Notes under the pieces: generated by a model
The model's input: only the letters and a program-made list of their open reading frames with translations
Told to the model about the DNA's origin: nothing
The model's database searches: none
Program-made: the position numbers and the translations under genes
Assembly (NCBI GenBank): GCA_005239635.1
Contig: SBBQ01000049.1
Coordinates: forward strand, 1 to 64,000
Length of the DNA: 64,000 nucleotides
Direction of reading: 5' to 3'
From: Uliginosibacterium gangwonense
GTDB taxonomy: Bacteria; Pseudomonadota; Gammaproteobacteria; Burkholderiales; Rhodocyclaceae
Part shown: positions 40,026 through 49,744 of the stretch, piece after piece
Layout: each line of letters opens with the position of its first letter
How positions within the stretch are numbered: the first letter of the stretch is position 1

Positions 40026-42097
40026 ACGCCACCGACATTGTGCTCGACGTTTCGAATTTGCAGACTCAGCTGCATACGGCACACGGTATGGCCGTACCAG
40101 TTGACCGCTTGAGTTTTACCATTGGCAAAGGCCAAACCTTGGCTTTGCTCGGTGAGTCTGGTTGTGGCAAATCGATGACGGCACTGAGCCTCATGCGCCT
40201 ATTGCCAGATGTAGGTGAGCTGAGTGCCGGAAGCATTCGCTTGGCGGGACAAGACTTGCTTAGCCTGACCGAGGCGGAGATGCGGCGCATTCGCGGGCGT
40301 GGCATGGCGATGATATTTCAAGAGCCTTCCACCAGCCTGAACCCCGTGATGACCGTAATGCAGCAACTCGCTGAAGTGTTGTTCATGCATCGCGGGCTAT
40401 CTGGTCGGGCAGCACGCGTCGAAGCACAGAGTTTACTTGCAAGTGTTGGTATTCCAGATGCCGCACGCAGATTGGATGAATATCCGTTCCAGTTCTCCGG
40501 CGGTATGAAGCAGCGCGTCATGGTTGCAATGGCGCTTGCAGGCCAACCCGATCTACTCATTGCTGATGAGCCAACGACTGCGCTGGATGTAACGATACAA
40601 GCGCAAGTGCTGCAAGTCCTTCGTGATTTACAAGCTCAGCGTGGTATGGCCATGTTGCTGATTACGCATGATTTGGGTGTGGTGTCTGAAATGGCGCATC
40701 AAGTCGGTGTGATGTATGCCGGCGAATTGGTTGAGTTGGCGAGTCGAGAAACATTTTTCTCAGCGCCTGCGCATCCCTATTCACAAAAGCTTTTTGCGGC
40801 ACTGCCACAGCAAGGCGTGCAATCGCTTGCAACCATTCCGGGCAGAGTGCCTCCGCTTACGCAGGATTTCGAGGGCTGTAGATTCGCAGACCGTTGCGAG
40901 AAAGTGATGGCACATTGCCAATCCGAAGTGCCCAAATGGAGCAAGTTAAGCGCCGCGAATGGCGAACAACGCTGGATCCGCTGTCATTTATATCGTGAGA
41001 CGGACGAAGGGGTGAAAACAGCGGCTCGTGTAGAGCAGGTGAAGCCGATTGGAAGTGACGATTCGATTTCGAAGGCAGCCTTCGCTAAGCCAGCGACGAT
41101 AGAGCACGACACATCGCCACTGTTAGTGGTGCAGAATCTTAAGGTTCACTTTCCAATTCGGCGAGGCATCTTGCAGCGCACGGTCGGCACTGTACGCGCC
41201 GTTGATGGCGTTTCGCTGAGTTTGCAGGCGGGGCGGACCTTGGCTTTGGTTGGCGAGTCCGGTTGTGGCAAGACCACAGTCGGCAAAGCGATTTTGCAAT
41301 TGCAGCCCGCCAAGGGCGATGTGCTGCTTAATGGTGTGAAGCTCGATTCACTCGACAAGAACACATTGCGATTGCATCGTGCTGGAATGCAAATGGTCTT
41401 TCAAGACCCGTTTTCTTCATTAAACCCTAGGTTGCGTGTGCAAGAAGCGATTGCCGAAGGCATGCAGTCACTGGACATCGTGAGTACTAACGAGCTGCGT
41501 CAACAGCGAGTTTGTGAACTGTTAGAGCAGGTTGGTTTGTCGCCCGAGATGGCACTTCGTTACCCACATGAGTTTTCGGGTGGTCAACGCCAGCGTATCG
41601 CGATCGCACGCGCTTTAGCGGTTAATCCGAAATTAATCATTTGCGATGAGCCAACTTCTGCACTGGATGTGTCCGTACAGGCGCAAATCTTGAATTTATT
41701 GCAAACGCTGCAAGCCGAACGGAATCTGGGCTACCTTTTTATTACGCACAATCTGGCGGTGGTACAACACATTGCTCACGATGTTGCGGTCATGTACCTA
41801 GGTCGTATCGTTGAGCAAGGCCCTGTGTCACAGGTCTTATCGAAGCCGAGGCATCCTTATACGCGAGCATTGTTAGAGGCAGTGCCAAAATTAGAGCAAG
41901 CAGCGCCAACGGGTACGCGATCTGCATTACAAGGTGATCTACCCTCGCCAGCCAATCCGCCACAAGGCTGTCATTTTCATCCCCGTTGCCCAATTGCCCA
42001 GGCGCGTTGTCGTCGTGAGTATCCGCCACTGACGATACTGGAAAACGAGCAGCAGGCGCGTAGCCAACAGGTACGCTGCTTCTTTCCGCTCTCTTAA
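40022..42097 (+). CDS. Peptide-type ABC transporter, fused double ATPase
   Basis: The 691-residue protein carries two complete nucleotide-binding domains, equal to DppD and DppF fused. Walker A motifs are GESGCGKSM near residue 40 and GESGCGKTT near 415. ABC signatures are FSGGMKQRV and FSGGQRQRI. Each half ends in the oligopeptide ABC C-terminal motif with Cys residues (FADRCEKVMAHC, FHPRCPIAQARC), which in relatives can bind an iron-sulfur cluster. The layout resembles YejF/GsiA. No substrate-binding protein gene adjoins this three-gene operon. Confidence 0.95.
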   Translation: MNATDIVLDVSNLQTQLHTAHGMAVPVDRLSFTIGKGQTLALLGESGCGKSMTALSLMRLLPDVGELSAGSIRLAGQDLLSLTEAEMRRIRGRGMAMIFQEPSTSLNPVMTVMQQLAEVLFMHRGLSGRAARVEAQSLLASVGIPDAARRLDEYPFQFSGGMKQRVMVAMALAGQPDLLIADEPTTALDVTIQAQVLQVLRDLQAQRGMAMLLITHDLGVVSEMAHQVGVMYAGELVELASRETFFSAPAHPYSQKLFAALPQQGVQSLATIPGRVPPLTQDFEGCRFADRCEKVMAHCQSEVPKWSKLSAANGEQRWIRCHLYRETDEGVKTAARVEQVKPIGSDDSISKAAFAKPATIEHDTSPLLVVQNLKVHFPIRRGILQRTVGTVRAVDGVSLSLQAGRTLALVGESGCGKTTVGKAILQLQPAKGDVLLNGVKLDSLDKNTLRLHRAGMQMVFQDPFSSLNPRLRVQEAIAEGMQSLDIVSTNELRQQRVCELLEQVGLSPEMALRYPHEFSGGQRQRIAIARALAVNPKLIICDEPTSALDVSVQAQILNLLQTLQAERNLGYLFITHNLAVVQHIAHDVAVMYLGRIVEQGPVSQVLSKPRHPYTRALLEAVPKLEQAAPTGTRSALQGDLPSPANPPQGCHFHPRCPIAQARCRREYPPLTILENEQQARSQQVRCFFPLS

Positions 42098-42116
42098 AAA
42101 AACCGCAAATTCCAGG

Positions 42117-42140
42117 CGCAGTTTGCCCATACAAACTGCG
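42117..42140. terminator. Hairpin between the convergent ABC ATPase and mltD genes
   Basis: CGCAGTTTG and CAAACTGCG form a nine-base stem with a six-base loop. On the minus strand a T run (complement of about 42094-42102) follows after a spacer of some 15 bases, and the plus strand has none. It probably ends the mltD transcript, but the spacing is poor for a classic terminator. Confidence 0.45.
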
Positions 42141-42162
42141 TGCCCGGAAAAAGTCTTCCCGC

Positions 42163-43491
42163 TTAACGACGCTTGCGGGCGGGCGGTGCCTTACTGGCGG
42201 ATGGTTTTTTAGAGGGCGCACGCTTGGTGTTCGATGCCGATCCCTTTGTGGGCTTTGCTTTAGCTGCTTTACCCTTGGTGTTACGGGCGCGTGCCGTGTA
42301 GTTATGCACTGGAGTTGGCGGTGCGGCTGGGGGGTTAAGGTTCGCTAAAACATCGAGACCTTCAACGGCCTCTGGCGACACCGGTACGAGCAATAAAGTA
42401 CCGCCGCCCACATTGGCCCGTGGGTGAAGTCCGTTAGCTTGGCGTAATTTCAGACCTGTGGTGCCAAAACGTTCGGCAACCTTTTCGAGCTTCTCTCTTG
42501 GGCGTAGCGTATAGGTTTGCCAATTAACGAGTGGGCGACTTGAGTTGCTCACTTGGTCTTTAAATTGATCGGCGCGTTCAGCCGGGATGACTAACTTTAC
42601 GTCACTGCCACCCCGTATAACTGGGCGTTTAAATTGTGGATTGAGTGACACAAATTCACTCAGTGGCATGCCGGCCAAACGTGCTGCAAGCGCTAGGTCA
42701 ATATCTTTATCGCGGCGCAACGTTGTGAAGTATGGTTTATTCGGAATTTGCTGGAGCGTAATGCGATAGAGGTCTGGTCGGGAGATAATATTTTTGAGAG
42801 CCTGTAATTTCGGGACGTAGTTCCGGGTTTCGTTCGGCATGTTGAGTGACGAATAATCTGTCGGTAGCCCGGCTGCTTGATTGCGTGCAATTGCACGGCC
42901 CACAGCGCCTTCTCCCCAGTTGTACGATGCAAGCGCTAAATGCCAGTCACCATGCATTTCGTAGATTCGCTGCAGATAATCTAGTGCAGCTTGGGTTGAA
43001 GCAACGACGTCGCGGCGTTCGTCTTTCCACCAGTTTTGTTCGAGGCCATATAACTTGCCGGTTCCTGGAATGAACTGCCACATACCAGCAGCCTGTGCTG
43101 GCGATAATGCGGTGGGATTGTAGGCAGACTCAACCATAGGCAATAGCGCAAGCTCAGTCGGCATGCCTCGTTTCTCAAGTTCATCAACAACAAAGTACAT
43201 GTACTTCTGCGCGCGCTCGACCATGCGCTGCAAGTATTGAGGATGGCTTAGATACCAGGCTTGTTGGTCGCGCACAAGAGAGTCATCAAGGTTTTGCATA
43301 CCAAAGCCTCGACGAATGCGCTCCCACAAATCATCTTGCTGCTGTGTGAGATCAATTTGACGCAGACCTGGCGTCTCCGGGATTTCTTGCGAACTCAAAT
43401 CGTCGGCGTGCGAAATCCTCAACATGCTGAGCAGGAAGAGAATTGCAATGTGCAGAATAACGTGACGAAATGGAAACTGTACGACCTGCAT
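42163..43491 (-). CDS. mltD: Membrane-bound lytic murein transglycosylase D-like
   Basis: The protein has a signal segment (HVILHIAILFLLSMLRISHA) and a transglycosylase SLT domain with the catalytic Glu in LLPMVESAYNPTALSPAQAAGMWQFIPGTG. The NWGEGAVGRAI and NYVPKLQALKNII motifs are typical of MltD. A LysM-like motif (YTLRPREKLEKVAERFGTTGLKLRQANGL) binds peptidoglycan. The tail of about 50 residues is Lys/Ala/Pro/Ser-rich. The start at 43491 (about 442 residues) gives a proper signal peptide. In-frame ATGs at 43557 and 43608 would add an unlikely head and overlap the riboswitch-like element on the other strand. No lipobox Cys is seen, unlike E. coli MltD. Confidence 0.88.
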   Translation of the reverse strand: MQVVQFPFRHVILHIAILFLLSMLRISHADDLSSQEIPETPGLRQIDLTQQQDDLWERIRRGFGMQNLDDSLVRDQQAWYLSHPQYLQRMVERAQKYMYFVVDELEKRGMPTELALLPMVESAYNPTALSPAQAAGMWQFIPGTGKLYGLEQNWWKDERRDVVASTQAALDYLQRIYEMHGDWHLALASYNWGEGAVGRAIARNQAAGLPTDYSSLNMPNETRNYVPKLQALKNIISRPDLYRITLQQIPNKPYFTTLRRDKDIDLALAARLAGMPLSEFVSLNPQFKRPVIRGGSDVKLVIPAERADQFKDQVSNSSRPLVNWQTYTLRPREKLEKVAERFGTTGLKLRQANGLHPRANVGGGTLLLVPVSPEAVEGLDVLANLNPPAAPPTPVHNYTARARNTKGKAAKAKPTKGSASNTKRAPSKKPSASKAPPARKRR

Positions 43492-43653
43492 GTGTATTGA
43501 CAGGTTGGCTGCCCGAGCAGCTAACCGGTGTTGATTGTGAAACAGGTGCAAATCCATGCTGGACTTTGCGGCGTATTGATGAGGTGCTAAAACGACATGG
43601 ATACTCATCTTGCTGGCCAGAATCGCTAGAGGAGCCAGAGGACAGGATGGTAC
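43479..43653 (+). promoter_or_regulatory. Cobalamin-riboswitch-like element without a B12 gene
   Basis: The core GTGAAACAGGTGCAAATCC (43537-43555), then ATGCTG and GCGGCGTA, fits the cobalamin box GGGAA..GGTG.AA.TCC..RCTG..GC..C.GTA with a few deviations. CAGG pairs with CC(A)TG around the loop. A strong hairpin (43503-43526, GCTGC/GCAGC with GGTT/AACC) precedes, a GATGAG/CTCATC stem follows, and AGCCAGAGGACAGG resembles the conserved 3' AGCCAGGAGACCTG. GTAC-CCTG at 43479-43488 can pair with CAGG-GTAC at 43643-43653 as the closing helix. The C-rich CCCC stretch is lacking. The next plus-strand gene is a diguanylate cyclase 340 bases away, not a B12 gene. Confidence 0.45.
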
Positions 43654-43991
43654 CTTCCGACGGATGGAGGGTCAAACCGAGACTGTAAGCCAACGTAACA
43701 AAGCGCTAACCTAGGCTGAGAGCGCGCTAACAAAGGGCACATCGTTGAGAATAATTAATTAGCCCCGAGAGTAATGGTGGATTTGGCAATAGGCAAGGTT
43801 AGAATGCCAAATGTGGGTGCATCGTAAAGCTCGTGCAATGTTGTATATCAACGTTGGGTGTGTGATTGCATGAATATACAAGTTGAGTGCAAGCGTTTGT
43901 ACTACTTTGCGCACTACCTATAGTGCAACATAGATAAAAATAGCGTGACTTAAGTGCTGCGAACAAAAACGGATACAGGACTCGCCCAATC
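43654..43991. other. Intergenic stretch before the diguanylate cyclase
   Basis: No gene is supported here. A near-repeat of GCGCTAAC occurs at about 43703-43710 and 43722-43729. An AT-rich stretch near 43750-43760 and another near 43920-43945 could hold promoters, but no clear -35/-10 pair stands out. Confidence 0.4.
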
Positions 43992-44954
43992 ATGAAGGCG
44001 CTTATCATTGAAGACACGCTGACCAGCCTGACCGTGGTTACACACCAGCTAGAGAAAATGGGGATTACCCCTATTCAAGCTCGGAGCGGTGAAGAAGGTT
44101 TGCTGTTGTTTGAAGAGCATCGTCCTGACATTGTCTTGCTCGACATCATGATGCCGGGTATGGATGGTTACGAAGTGGCGCGCCGGATTCGATCGATCGA
44201 ACGTTCTGGCGAGTGGACGCCCATTATCTTTTTAACAGGCTTAACAGGCGATGCCGACCTTGAAAAAGGTATTGCTGCAGGCGGAGATGATTACCTCACG
44301 AAGCCGGTTAGTGAAGTTGTGTTGTCTGCCAAAGTGCGAGCGATGCAGCGCATTGTGCAAATGCGTTATTCACTGTTGGTTCTGACACGTAAATTGGATT
44401 CTGCCAATCAAGAGCTCCAGCGACTTTCTTCAATTGATGGACTGACTAGTATTGCCAATCGACGCCAGTTTGATGAGGTGCTCGGGAAAGAGTGGCGACG
44501 CGCTATTCGTAGCCAAAAGCCACTCGCCTTGCTGATGATAGATGTTGATGCGTTTAAGCAATACAACGATCATTATGGGCATCAAGGCGGGGATGATTGC
44601 CTCAAAATGATCGCTTCGGTGCTGCGTGATCAGCTCAAACGTCCGTCTGACTTTGCGGCGCGATTTGGTGGAGAAGAATTCGCCGTGTTGCTGCCAGAAA
44701 CCAGTGTTGAAGGCGCTAAGCTCGTGGCGGAGAGCCTCTGTGAAAGCGTGCGTGCCTGTAAGATGCCGCATGAGGCCTCTGGCGTAATGCCTTATGTGAC
44801 AGTGAGCGTTGGTGTGGCTTCATGCTTGCCTGAATCGGCTAGCGGCCATGGCGCAGATTTAATTGCAGCGGCTGACAAAGCACTCTATACCGCAAAGTCC
44901 GAAGGTCGCAATCGAGTTTCGATTGCAGATGATCTATCGCCCCACACCTCCTGA
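43992..44954 (+). CDS. Response regulator diguanylate cyclase (REC-GGDEF)
   Basis: The 320-residue protein has an N-terminal receiver domain, with Asp in VLLDIMMPGMDGYEVAR near residue 54 and Lys in TKPVSE near 106. A helical linker and a GGDEF domain follow from about 145. The active site is FGGEEF, and the inhibitory I-site RPSD lies exactly five residues upstream. Phosphorylation should promote dimerisation and c-di-GMP synthesis, with product inhibition. The architecture is like WspR or PleD-type cyclases. No histidine kinase gene is adjacent. It converges on gloB with a seven-base gap. Confidence 0.95.
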   Translation: MKALIIEDTLTSLTVVTHQLEKMGITPIQARSGEEGLLLFEEHRPDIVLLDIMMPGMDGYEVARRIRSIERSGEWTPIIFLTGLTGDADLEKGIAAGGDDYLTKPVSEVVLSAKVRAMQRIVQMRYSLLVLTRKLDSANQELQRLSSIDGLTSIANRRQFDEVLGKEWRRAIRSQKPLALLMIDVDAFKQYNDHYGHQGGDDCLKMIASVLRDQLKRPSDFAARFGGEEFAVLLPETSVEGAKLVAESLCESVRACKMPHEASGVMPYVTVSVGVASCLPESASGHGADLIAAADKALYTAKSEGRNRVSIADDLSPHTS

Positions 44955-44961
44955 TGAACTG

Positions 44962-45735
44962 TTAAAAGTCATTGCGCCAAGCGCGTAGGCGCGCGAACAC
45001 CTCTGTATCCTGTGTCAGTTCTTCCCCGCTAAATCGACTGACGGCGTCGCGCACGCTGTGTGTGCGAACTCGCAAAAAAGGATTTGTGGCTCGTTCTTCG
45101 ATGAGCAAGGAAGGTACCGTCGGCGTGTCTTCAGCGCGTAGTGCGGCAACCCTACTTACGCGCAGGGCTAATGCGTTGTTATCAGGTTCCACCGTTTGAG
45201 CGAAACGCAAATTGTTTTGCGTGTACTCATGCGCGCAGAATACGCGTGTATCGTCAGGCAAGTCGGCGAGCTTATCGAGTGATTCGAGCATTTGTGCAGG
45301 TGTGCCCTCAAACAACCTGCCGCATCCAGCACCAAACAGCGTGTCGCCACAGAAGAGCGCCGGTGCGTGATAATAGGCAATGTGGCCGCGCGTGTGCCCA
45401 GGAACACTAATGACACGAAATGTGATGGGTTTCGATGTGCTACCGCAGAAAATATCGATCTCATCGCCATCATTGACGGCTTCGCTAATTTGCCGAATGT
45501 TTTCACAGTGGGGACCAAACACGGGAACGGAGTGTGCAGCCAGTAACGCTTCAATGCCACCGACGTGGTCACCGTGATGGTGCGTCACTAAAATTGAACG
45601 GAGTTCCAAACCCGTTTGGCGAATAAAATCGAGCACGGGTTGCGCATCACCGGGGTCAACGACGGACAGTTGATTCTGTTCCGTGATGGCCCAGATGTAG
45701 TTGTCGTTGAAGGCACGTAGAGCATCAATTTTCAT
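44962..45735 (-). CDS. gloB: Hydroxyacylglutathione hydrolase (glyoxalase II)
   Basis: The 257-residue metallo-beta-lactamase-fold enzyme hydrolyses S-D-lactoylglutathione in methylglyoxal detoxification. Metal ligands are in THHHGDHVGG near residue 55, then VPGHTRGH, CGDTLFGAGCGRLFEGTPAQM and FCAHEYTQNNLRFA. The start MKIDALRAFNDNYIW at 45735 matches the family. The frame continues upstream but would overlap the divergent methyltransferase gene. Only 28 bases separate the two divergent starts. Confidence 0.96.
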   Translation of the reverse strand: MKIDALRAFNDNYIWAITEQNQLSVVDPGDAQPVLDFIRQTGLELRSILVTHHHGDHVGGIEALLAAHSVPVFGPHCENIRQISEAVNDGDEIDIFCGSTSKPITFRVISVPGHTRGHIAYYHAPALFCGDTLFGAGCGRLFEGTPAQMLESLDKLADLPDDTRVFCAHEYTQNNLRFAQTVEPDNNALALRVSRVAALRAEDTPTVPSLLIEERATNPFLRVRTHSVRDAVSRFSGEELTQDTEVFARLRAWRNDF

Positions 45736-45763
45736 ACGCTGATTCTTGAGGGTTGTGACACGA

Positions 45764-46528
45764 ATGTCAATTCCTGCATTGTCATACTGGTTGGGTAATC
45801 CACAGGGCCAATATGTGCTGGAGTGGGAACGAGCTCGCGTTGAACAAGCGGTCACGGACATCTTTGGCTTTAATGCTGTGCAGCTCGGTTTTTTAGAGTG
45901 CGATTACCTATTGGGCAATCGTATGCCCAACAAGTTTCGTTGCGATGACGCGTTGTCACAGACGCGTGGTGATGTGGTGACGGACTTGCGTCATTTACCC
46001 TTTCCGGCAGCGTCAATTGACCTTGTCGTGCTGCCGCACGTGTTGGAGTTTTCAAGCGACCCACACCAAGTTTTGCGCGAAGTAGAGCGGGTACTGGTAC
46101 CAGATGGACACGCTGTGATTACAGGCTTCAATCCTTATTCACTGTGGGGCTTGCGACGTAGTTGGGGCTATTTTGAGCCCGTTTTTCCATGGGTGGGTAA
46201 TTACCTTTCGGTGCCCCGATTAAAAGACTGGTGCAAATTGCTGAGCCTTGAAACACAGGCTGGCTGGTTTGGCTGTTATGCGCCACCGGTGAATAGTGAG
46301 CGTTGGATTCAACGCTGGCGCTTTATGGAAAAAGCGGGCGATCGCTGGTGGCCGATGTTTGGAGGGGCCTACGTTATTCAGGCGGTTAAGCGTGTGCATG
46401 GCATGCGCTTAATCAAACCTAGACTGAAAGATATTAAAGCGCGGGCAGGTGCATTGTCGCCCGTGGTGCAGCGACAAATTGCTGCAGCGCAAGGTGATCT
46501 GCGAGAAAGGAAACAAGTTGTTGGGTAA
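45764..46528 (+). CDS. SAM-dependent methyltransferase, type 11
   Basis: The protein of about 254 residues has a partial class I methyltransferase core. [61 protein letters not shown] is the motif II/III region. The N-terminal SAM loop is degenerate. This gene is found between gloB and rnhA in many Burkholderiales; the substrate is not known to me. I use the ATG at 45764, after GAGGG, rather than the one at 45746. It overlaps the probable rnhA start by 11 bases. Confidence 0.88.
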   Translation: MSIPALSYWLGNPQGQYVLEWERARVEQAVTDIFGFNAVQLGFLECDYLLGNRMPNKFRCDDALSQTRGDVVTDLRHLPFPAASIDLVVLPHVLEFSSDPHQVLREVERVLVPDGHAVITGFNPYSLWGLRRSWGYFEPVFPWVGNYLSVPRLKDWCKLLSLETQAGWFGCYAPPVNSERWIQRWRFMEKAGDRWWPMFGGAYVIQAVKRVHGMRLIKPRLKDIKARAGALSPVVQRQIAAAQGDLRERKQVVG

Positions 46529-47003
46529 GGAAGCTGGAGCAAATAACGAGCAAGACGTCGTCGAGATTTTCACAGATGGCGCGTGTAGTGGAAACCCCGG
46601 GCCCGGCGGATGGGGGGCAATTCTTCGTATGCGCGAAATCGAAAAAGAATTGTTTGGTGGCGAGAATGCGACCACTAATAATCGTATGGAATTGATGGCT
46701 GTAATTGAAGCGCTGCGGGCGTTGAAGCGACCGGTGCAGGCACGCGTACATACGGATTCACAGTATGTACAAAAGGGCATTACACAATGGATTCACGGTT
46801 GGCGAAAAAATGGCTGGCGTACGGCAGATCGCAAGCCAGTTAAAAATGCAGACCTTTGGCAAATTCTGGACCAACTGGCTGCAGGACACGAAATCGAATG
46901 GTGCTGGGTTAAAGGGCACGCAGGGCATGTTGAAAATGAACGCGCTGACGCTCTGGCAAGACAAGGTGTGGATCAAGTGAAGCAACAAGGTAATGGCTCA
47001 TGA
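46518..47003 (+). CDS. rnhA: Ribonuclease HI
   Basis: The enzyme of about 161 residues cleaves RNA in RNA-DNA hybrids. Catalytic residues are visible: Asp in [17 protein letters not shown], Glu in NNRMELMA, Asp in VHTDSQYV, and a final Asp in [11 protein letters not shown]. No ATG lies near the conserved start. A TTG at 46518 preceded by AAAGGAAA is the best initiation site, and it overlaps the end of the methyltransferase gene. Its stop overlaps dnaQ by four bases. Confidence 0.94.
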   Translation: MLGKEAGANNEQDVVEIFTDGACSGNPGPGGWGAILRMREIEKELFGGENATTNNRMELMAVIEALRALKRPVQARVHTDSQYVQKGITQWIHGWRKNGWRTADRKPVKNADLWQILDQLAAGHEIEWCWVKGHAGHVENERADALARQGVDQVKQQGNGS

Positions 47004-47710
47004 GCAGACAAGTAATTCTCGATACGGAAACAACCGGCCTAGATGCGCGCAATGGCGACCGCGTGATTGAAATTGGCTGCGTTGAATTGGTGGGCCGTAA
47101 ACTCACCGGTCGCAACTTTCACTGCTATATCAACCCTGAGCGTGAAATTGATCCGGGCGCGATGGCGGTGCATGGAATTACCAATGAGTTTTTGGCGGAC
47201 AAACCGCGCTTTCGAGAAATTGCGGATGAGTTTGTCGAATTTGTCGCAGGTGCAGAGCTCATTATTCACAATGCACCGTTCGACGTTGGGTTTTTAGATT
47301 GCGAACTGGGTTTGCTTGAGAGCGGCCCGTTATCACGCTGGTGTGATGGGGTGATCGATACGCTCAAAATGGCACGTGAATTACATCCAGGTAAAAAAAA
47401 TTCGCTGGATGCTTTGTGCCTTCGCTACGAAATCGACAACTCAGGTCGACAACTACATGGCGCCTTGCTAGACGCGGAATTGCTGTCCGACGTATATCTT
47501 GCCATGACCCGTGGGCAAGAAAGTCTGATGATGGACTTAGATGCTGACCCTGTGGCACAACATGCCGAGCAGAACCTCACACGTGGGCCACTCCGTGTAA
47601 TTTGTGCCAGTGAAACAGAACTGGGTGAGCACGAACGTGTTATGGGTGAAGTTGCAAAATCGGGTGGTGGACAAAGTATCTGGGCCAAGTTGGGTGAGCC
47701 TCAGACTTGA
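47000..47710 (+). CDS. dnaQ: DNA polymerase III epsilon subunit (proofreading exonuclease)
   Basis: The 236-residue DEDDh 3'-5' exonuclease proofreads within the replicative polymerase. Exo I reads [23 protein letters not shown], Exo [16 protein letters not shown] and Exo [24 protein letters not shown]. The rnhA-dnaQ pairing is conserved in proteobacteria, where in E. coli the genes are divergent; here they overlap by four bases in one transcript. Confidence 0.97.
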   Translation: MSRQVILDTETTGLDARNGDRVIEIGCVELVGRKLTGRNFHCYINPEREIDPGAMAVHGITNEFLADKPRFREIADEFVEFVAGAELIIHNAPFDVGFLDCELGLLESGPLSRWCDGVIDTLKMARELHPGKKNSLDALCLRYEIDNSGRQLHGALLDAELLSDVYLAMTRGQESLMMDLDADPVAQHAEQNLTRGPLRVICASETELGEHERVMGEVAKSGGGQSIWAKLGEPQT

Positions 47711-47830
47711 GTCGTTTTACGCTGCCCTTTGAGTAAATGACAGATTTAAATCAGTTTTAATTTGCTAGTGTCAATTGGCAAAACGGCGTAGACTTGCTGC
47801 TCCGCAACATCCTGTTTTTTGCGCGAATAC

Positions 47831-49738
47831 ATGAAAGCCAACGAAGCATCGAACCACGATGCCGCACATGGACATTCCAGCCGACTGGCCCCTTTAGTGC
47901 TCGGGGCAATTGGTGTGGTGTACGGTGATATCGGCACCAGTCCGCTCTATACCCTCAAAGAAGTTTTCAATCCAGAACACGGCATGCCGATGACGCACGA
48001 CAATGTGTTAGGCGTTCTGTCATTGGTGTTTTGGTCTCTCGTTGTTGTTGTTTCCCTAAAGTACGTCGTGTTTATCATGCGCGCTGATAACAGGGGCGAA
48101 GGCGGCATCATGGCATTGACTGCCTTGGCGCTTCGTAAGGTAAACCCTGCGGGAAAATTGCCCTGGTGGTTAGCGGTTCTGGGCATGTTTGGCGCAGCGT
48201 TGTTTTATGGTGATGGCGCCATTACGCCTGCAATTTCAGTGTTGTCAGCTGTAGAAGGTCTCGCTGTCGCAACGCCTGCATTTTCTCACTACGTAGTACC
48301 CATCACTCTCGTCATTTTGATTGGATTATTTGCTGTTCAAAAGCATGGAACAGCTGCGGTTGGTGCGTTATTTGGCCCCGTGATGGTGTTGTGGTTTTTC
48401 ACGTTAGGCACACTTGGGCTACTCCAGGTTATGCAGTCGCCGGCAGTGCTCGAGGCCGTAAATCCTTACTACGCAGTTGAGTTTTTTGTTAACAACCGCC
48501 TGTTTGGGTTTTTAGCATTGGGTTCTGTCGTGCTCGCGGTAACCGGGGCGGAAGCCCTCTACGCGGACATGGGCCACTTTGGCCGAAAGCCGATTGCTTT
48601 GGCTTGGTTTGCCTTCGTGTTTCCGGCAATTTACCTCAATTACTTGGGGCAGGGCGCCTTGCTCTTGTCTAACCCAGAAGCCGTCAAAAGCCCCTTTTTC
48701 TTGTTGGCACCAGAATGGCTGTTGTACCCGATGGTGATTTTGGCGACTGCGGCGACCATTATTGCTTCTCAAGCAGTTATTTCTGGAGCTTTCTCATTAA
48801 CGCGACAAGCAGTCCAGTTGGGTTACGCACCACGTTTAACGGTGATGCATACCTCAGAGCATGCAATTGGCCAAGTCTATGTTCCTGCTATTAATTGGAC
48901 CCTGTTAGTTGCCGTTTGTGCGCTCGTTTTAGGATTTAAATCTTCAAGTTCACTTGCCTCTGCCTACGGCATTGCAGTGACTGGCACCATGATGATTGAT
49001 ACGGTTCTAGCGTTTGTGGTGGTGAGTAGTTTATGGAACTGGAGCCGTCCGCTTGCCTGGATATTCCTGATAGGTTTTATTTCAGTCGACTTGGCCTTTT
49101 TTTTGGCAAATACCGTCAAAATTGTAGATGGCGGTTGGTTCCCAATTGTTTTGGGTGTGAGTGTGTTTACCGTGTTGGCAACATGGCGTCGTGGTCGCGC
49201 GCAGCTGCATGAACGCATCCGCACGGACACGATGCCGCTCGACCTGTTTATTCAATCGCTGTTCCATTCGCCACCGCATCGTGTACCTGGCACGGCAATT
49301 TTTATGACGAGCAACCCGGATGGCGTGCCGCGTCCGCTGCTGCATAATATTTTGCATAACAAAGTGCTGCATGAACGTGTGGTGATGTTTTGCGTCACGA
49401 TCGAGGATATCCCTCATGTTTCGGAAGAAGATAGCCTACGAATTGAAGAGCTCGATTTTGGTTTTTATCGGGTGTACTTGCGCTATGGCTTTAAGGATGA
49501 GCCGGATATTCCACGGGCGCTCGAACTATGCTCTGAGCGGGGGTTCTTAATAGAGATGATGGAAACGACCTTCTTCTTAGGGCGTGAAACATTGATCCAA
49601 TGCAGTGGCCGCAATGAAATGGCACCGTGGCGTGAGCGCTTGTTTATCACCATGTTTCGCAACGCCGGTAGTGCTGTGGCCTTCTTTAAGATTCCGGTCA
49701 ATCGCGTGGTGGAGTTCGGTACTCAGGTGGAGTTCTAA
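47831..49738 (+). CDS. kup: Potassium uptake protein Kup
   Basis: The 635-residue K+/H+ symporter of the HAK/KUP family has GAIGVVYGDIGTSPLYTLKEVF at its start, about twelve transmembrane segments to residue 430 and a cytosolic C-terminal domain. GDGAITPAISVLSAVEG and the VTGAEALYADMGHFG segment are characteristic. I use the ATG at 47831; the open frame begins with a TTG at 47819. An ATTGGCAAA copy lies in the upstream region (47774-47782). It is followed after six bases by a carboxypeptidase gene. Confidence 0.96.
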   Translation: MKANEASNHDAAHGHSSRLAPLVLGAIGVVYGDIGTSPLYTLKEVFNPEHGMPMTHDNVLGVLSLVFWSLVVVVSLKYVVFIMRADNRGEGGIMALTALALRKVNPAGKLPWWLAVLGMFGAALFYGDGAITPAISVLSAVEGLAVATPAFSHYVVPITLVILIGLFAVQKHGTAAVGALFGPVMVLWFFTLGTLGLLQVMQSPAVLEAVNPYYAVEFFVNNRLFGFLALGSVVLAVTGAEALYADMGHFGRKPIALAWFAFVFPAIYLNYLGQGALLLSNPEAVKSPFFLLAPEWLLYPMVILATAATIIASQAVISGAFSLTRQAVQLGYAPRLTVMHTSEHAIGQVYVPAINWTLLVAVCALVLGFKSSSSLASAYGIAVTGTMMIDTVLAFVVVSSLWNWSRPLAWIFLIGFISVDLAFFLANTVKIVDGGWFPIVLGVSVFTVLATWRRGRAQLHERIRTDTMPLDLFIQSLFHSPPHRVPGTAIFMTSNPDGVPRPLLHNILHNKVLHERVVMFCVTIEDIPHVSEEDSLRIEELDFGFYRVYLRYGFKDEPDIPRALELCSERGFLIEMMETTFFLGRETLIQCSGRNEMAPWRERLFITMFRNAGSAVAFFKIPVNRVVEFGTQVEF

Positions 49739-49744
49739 GTTTTT

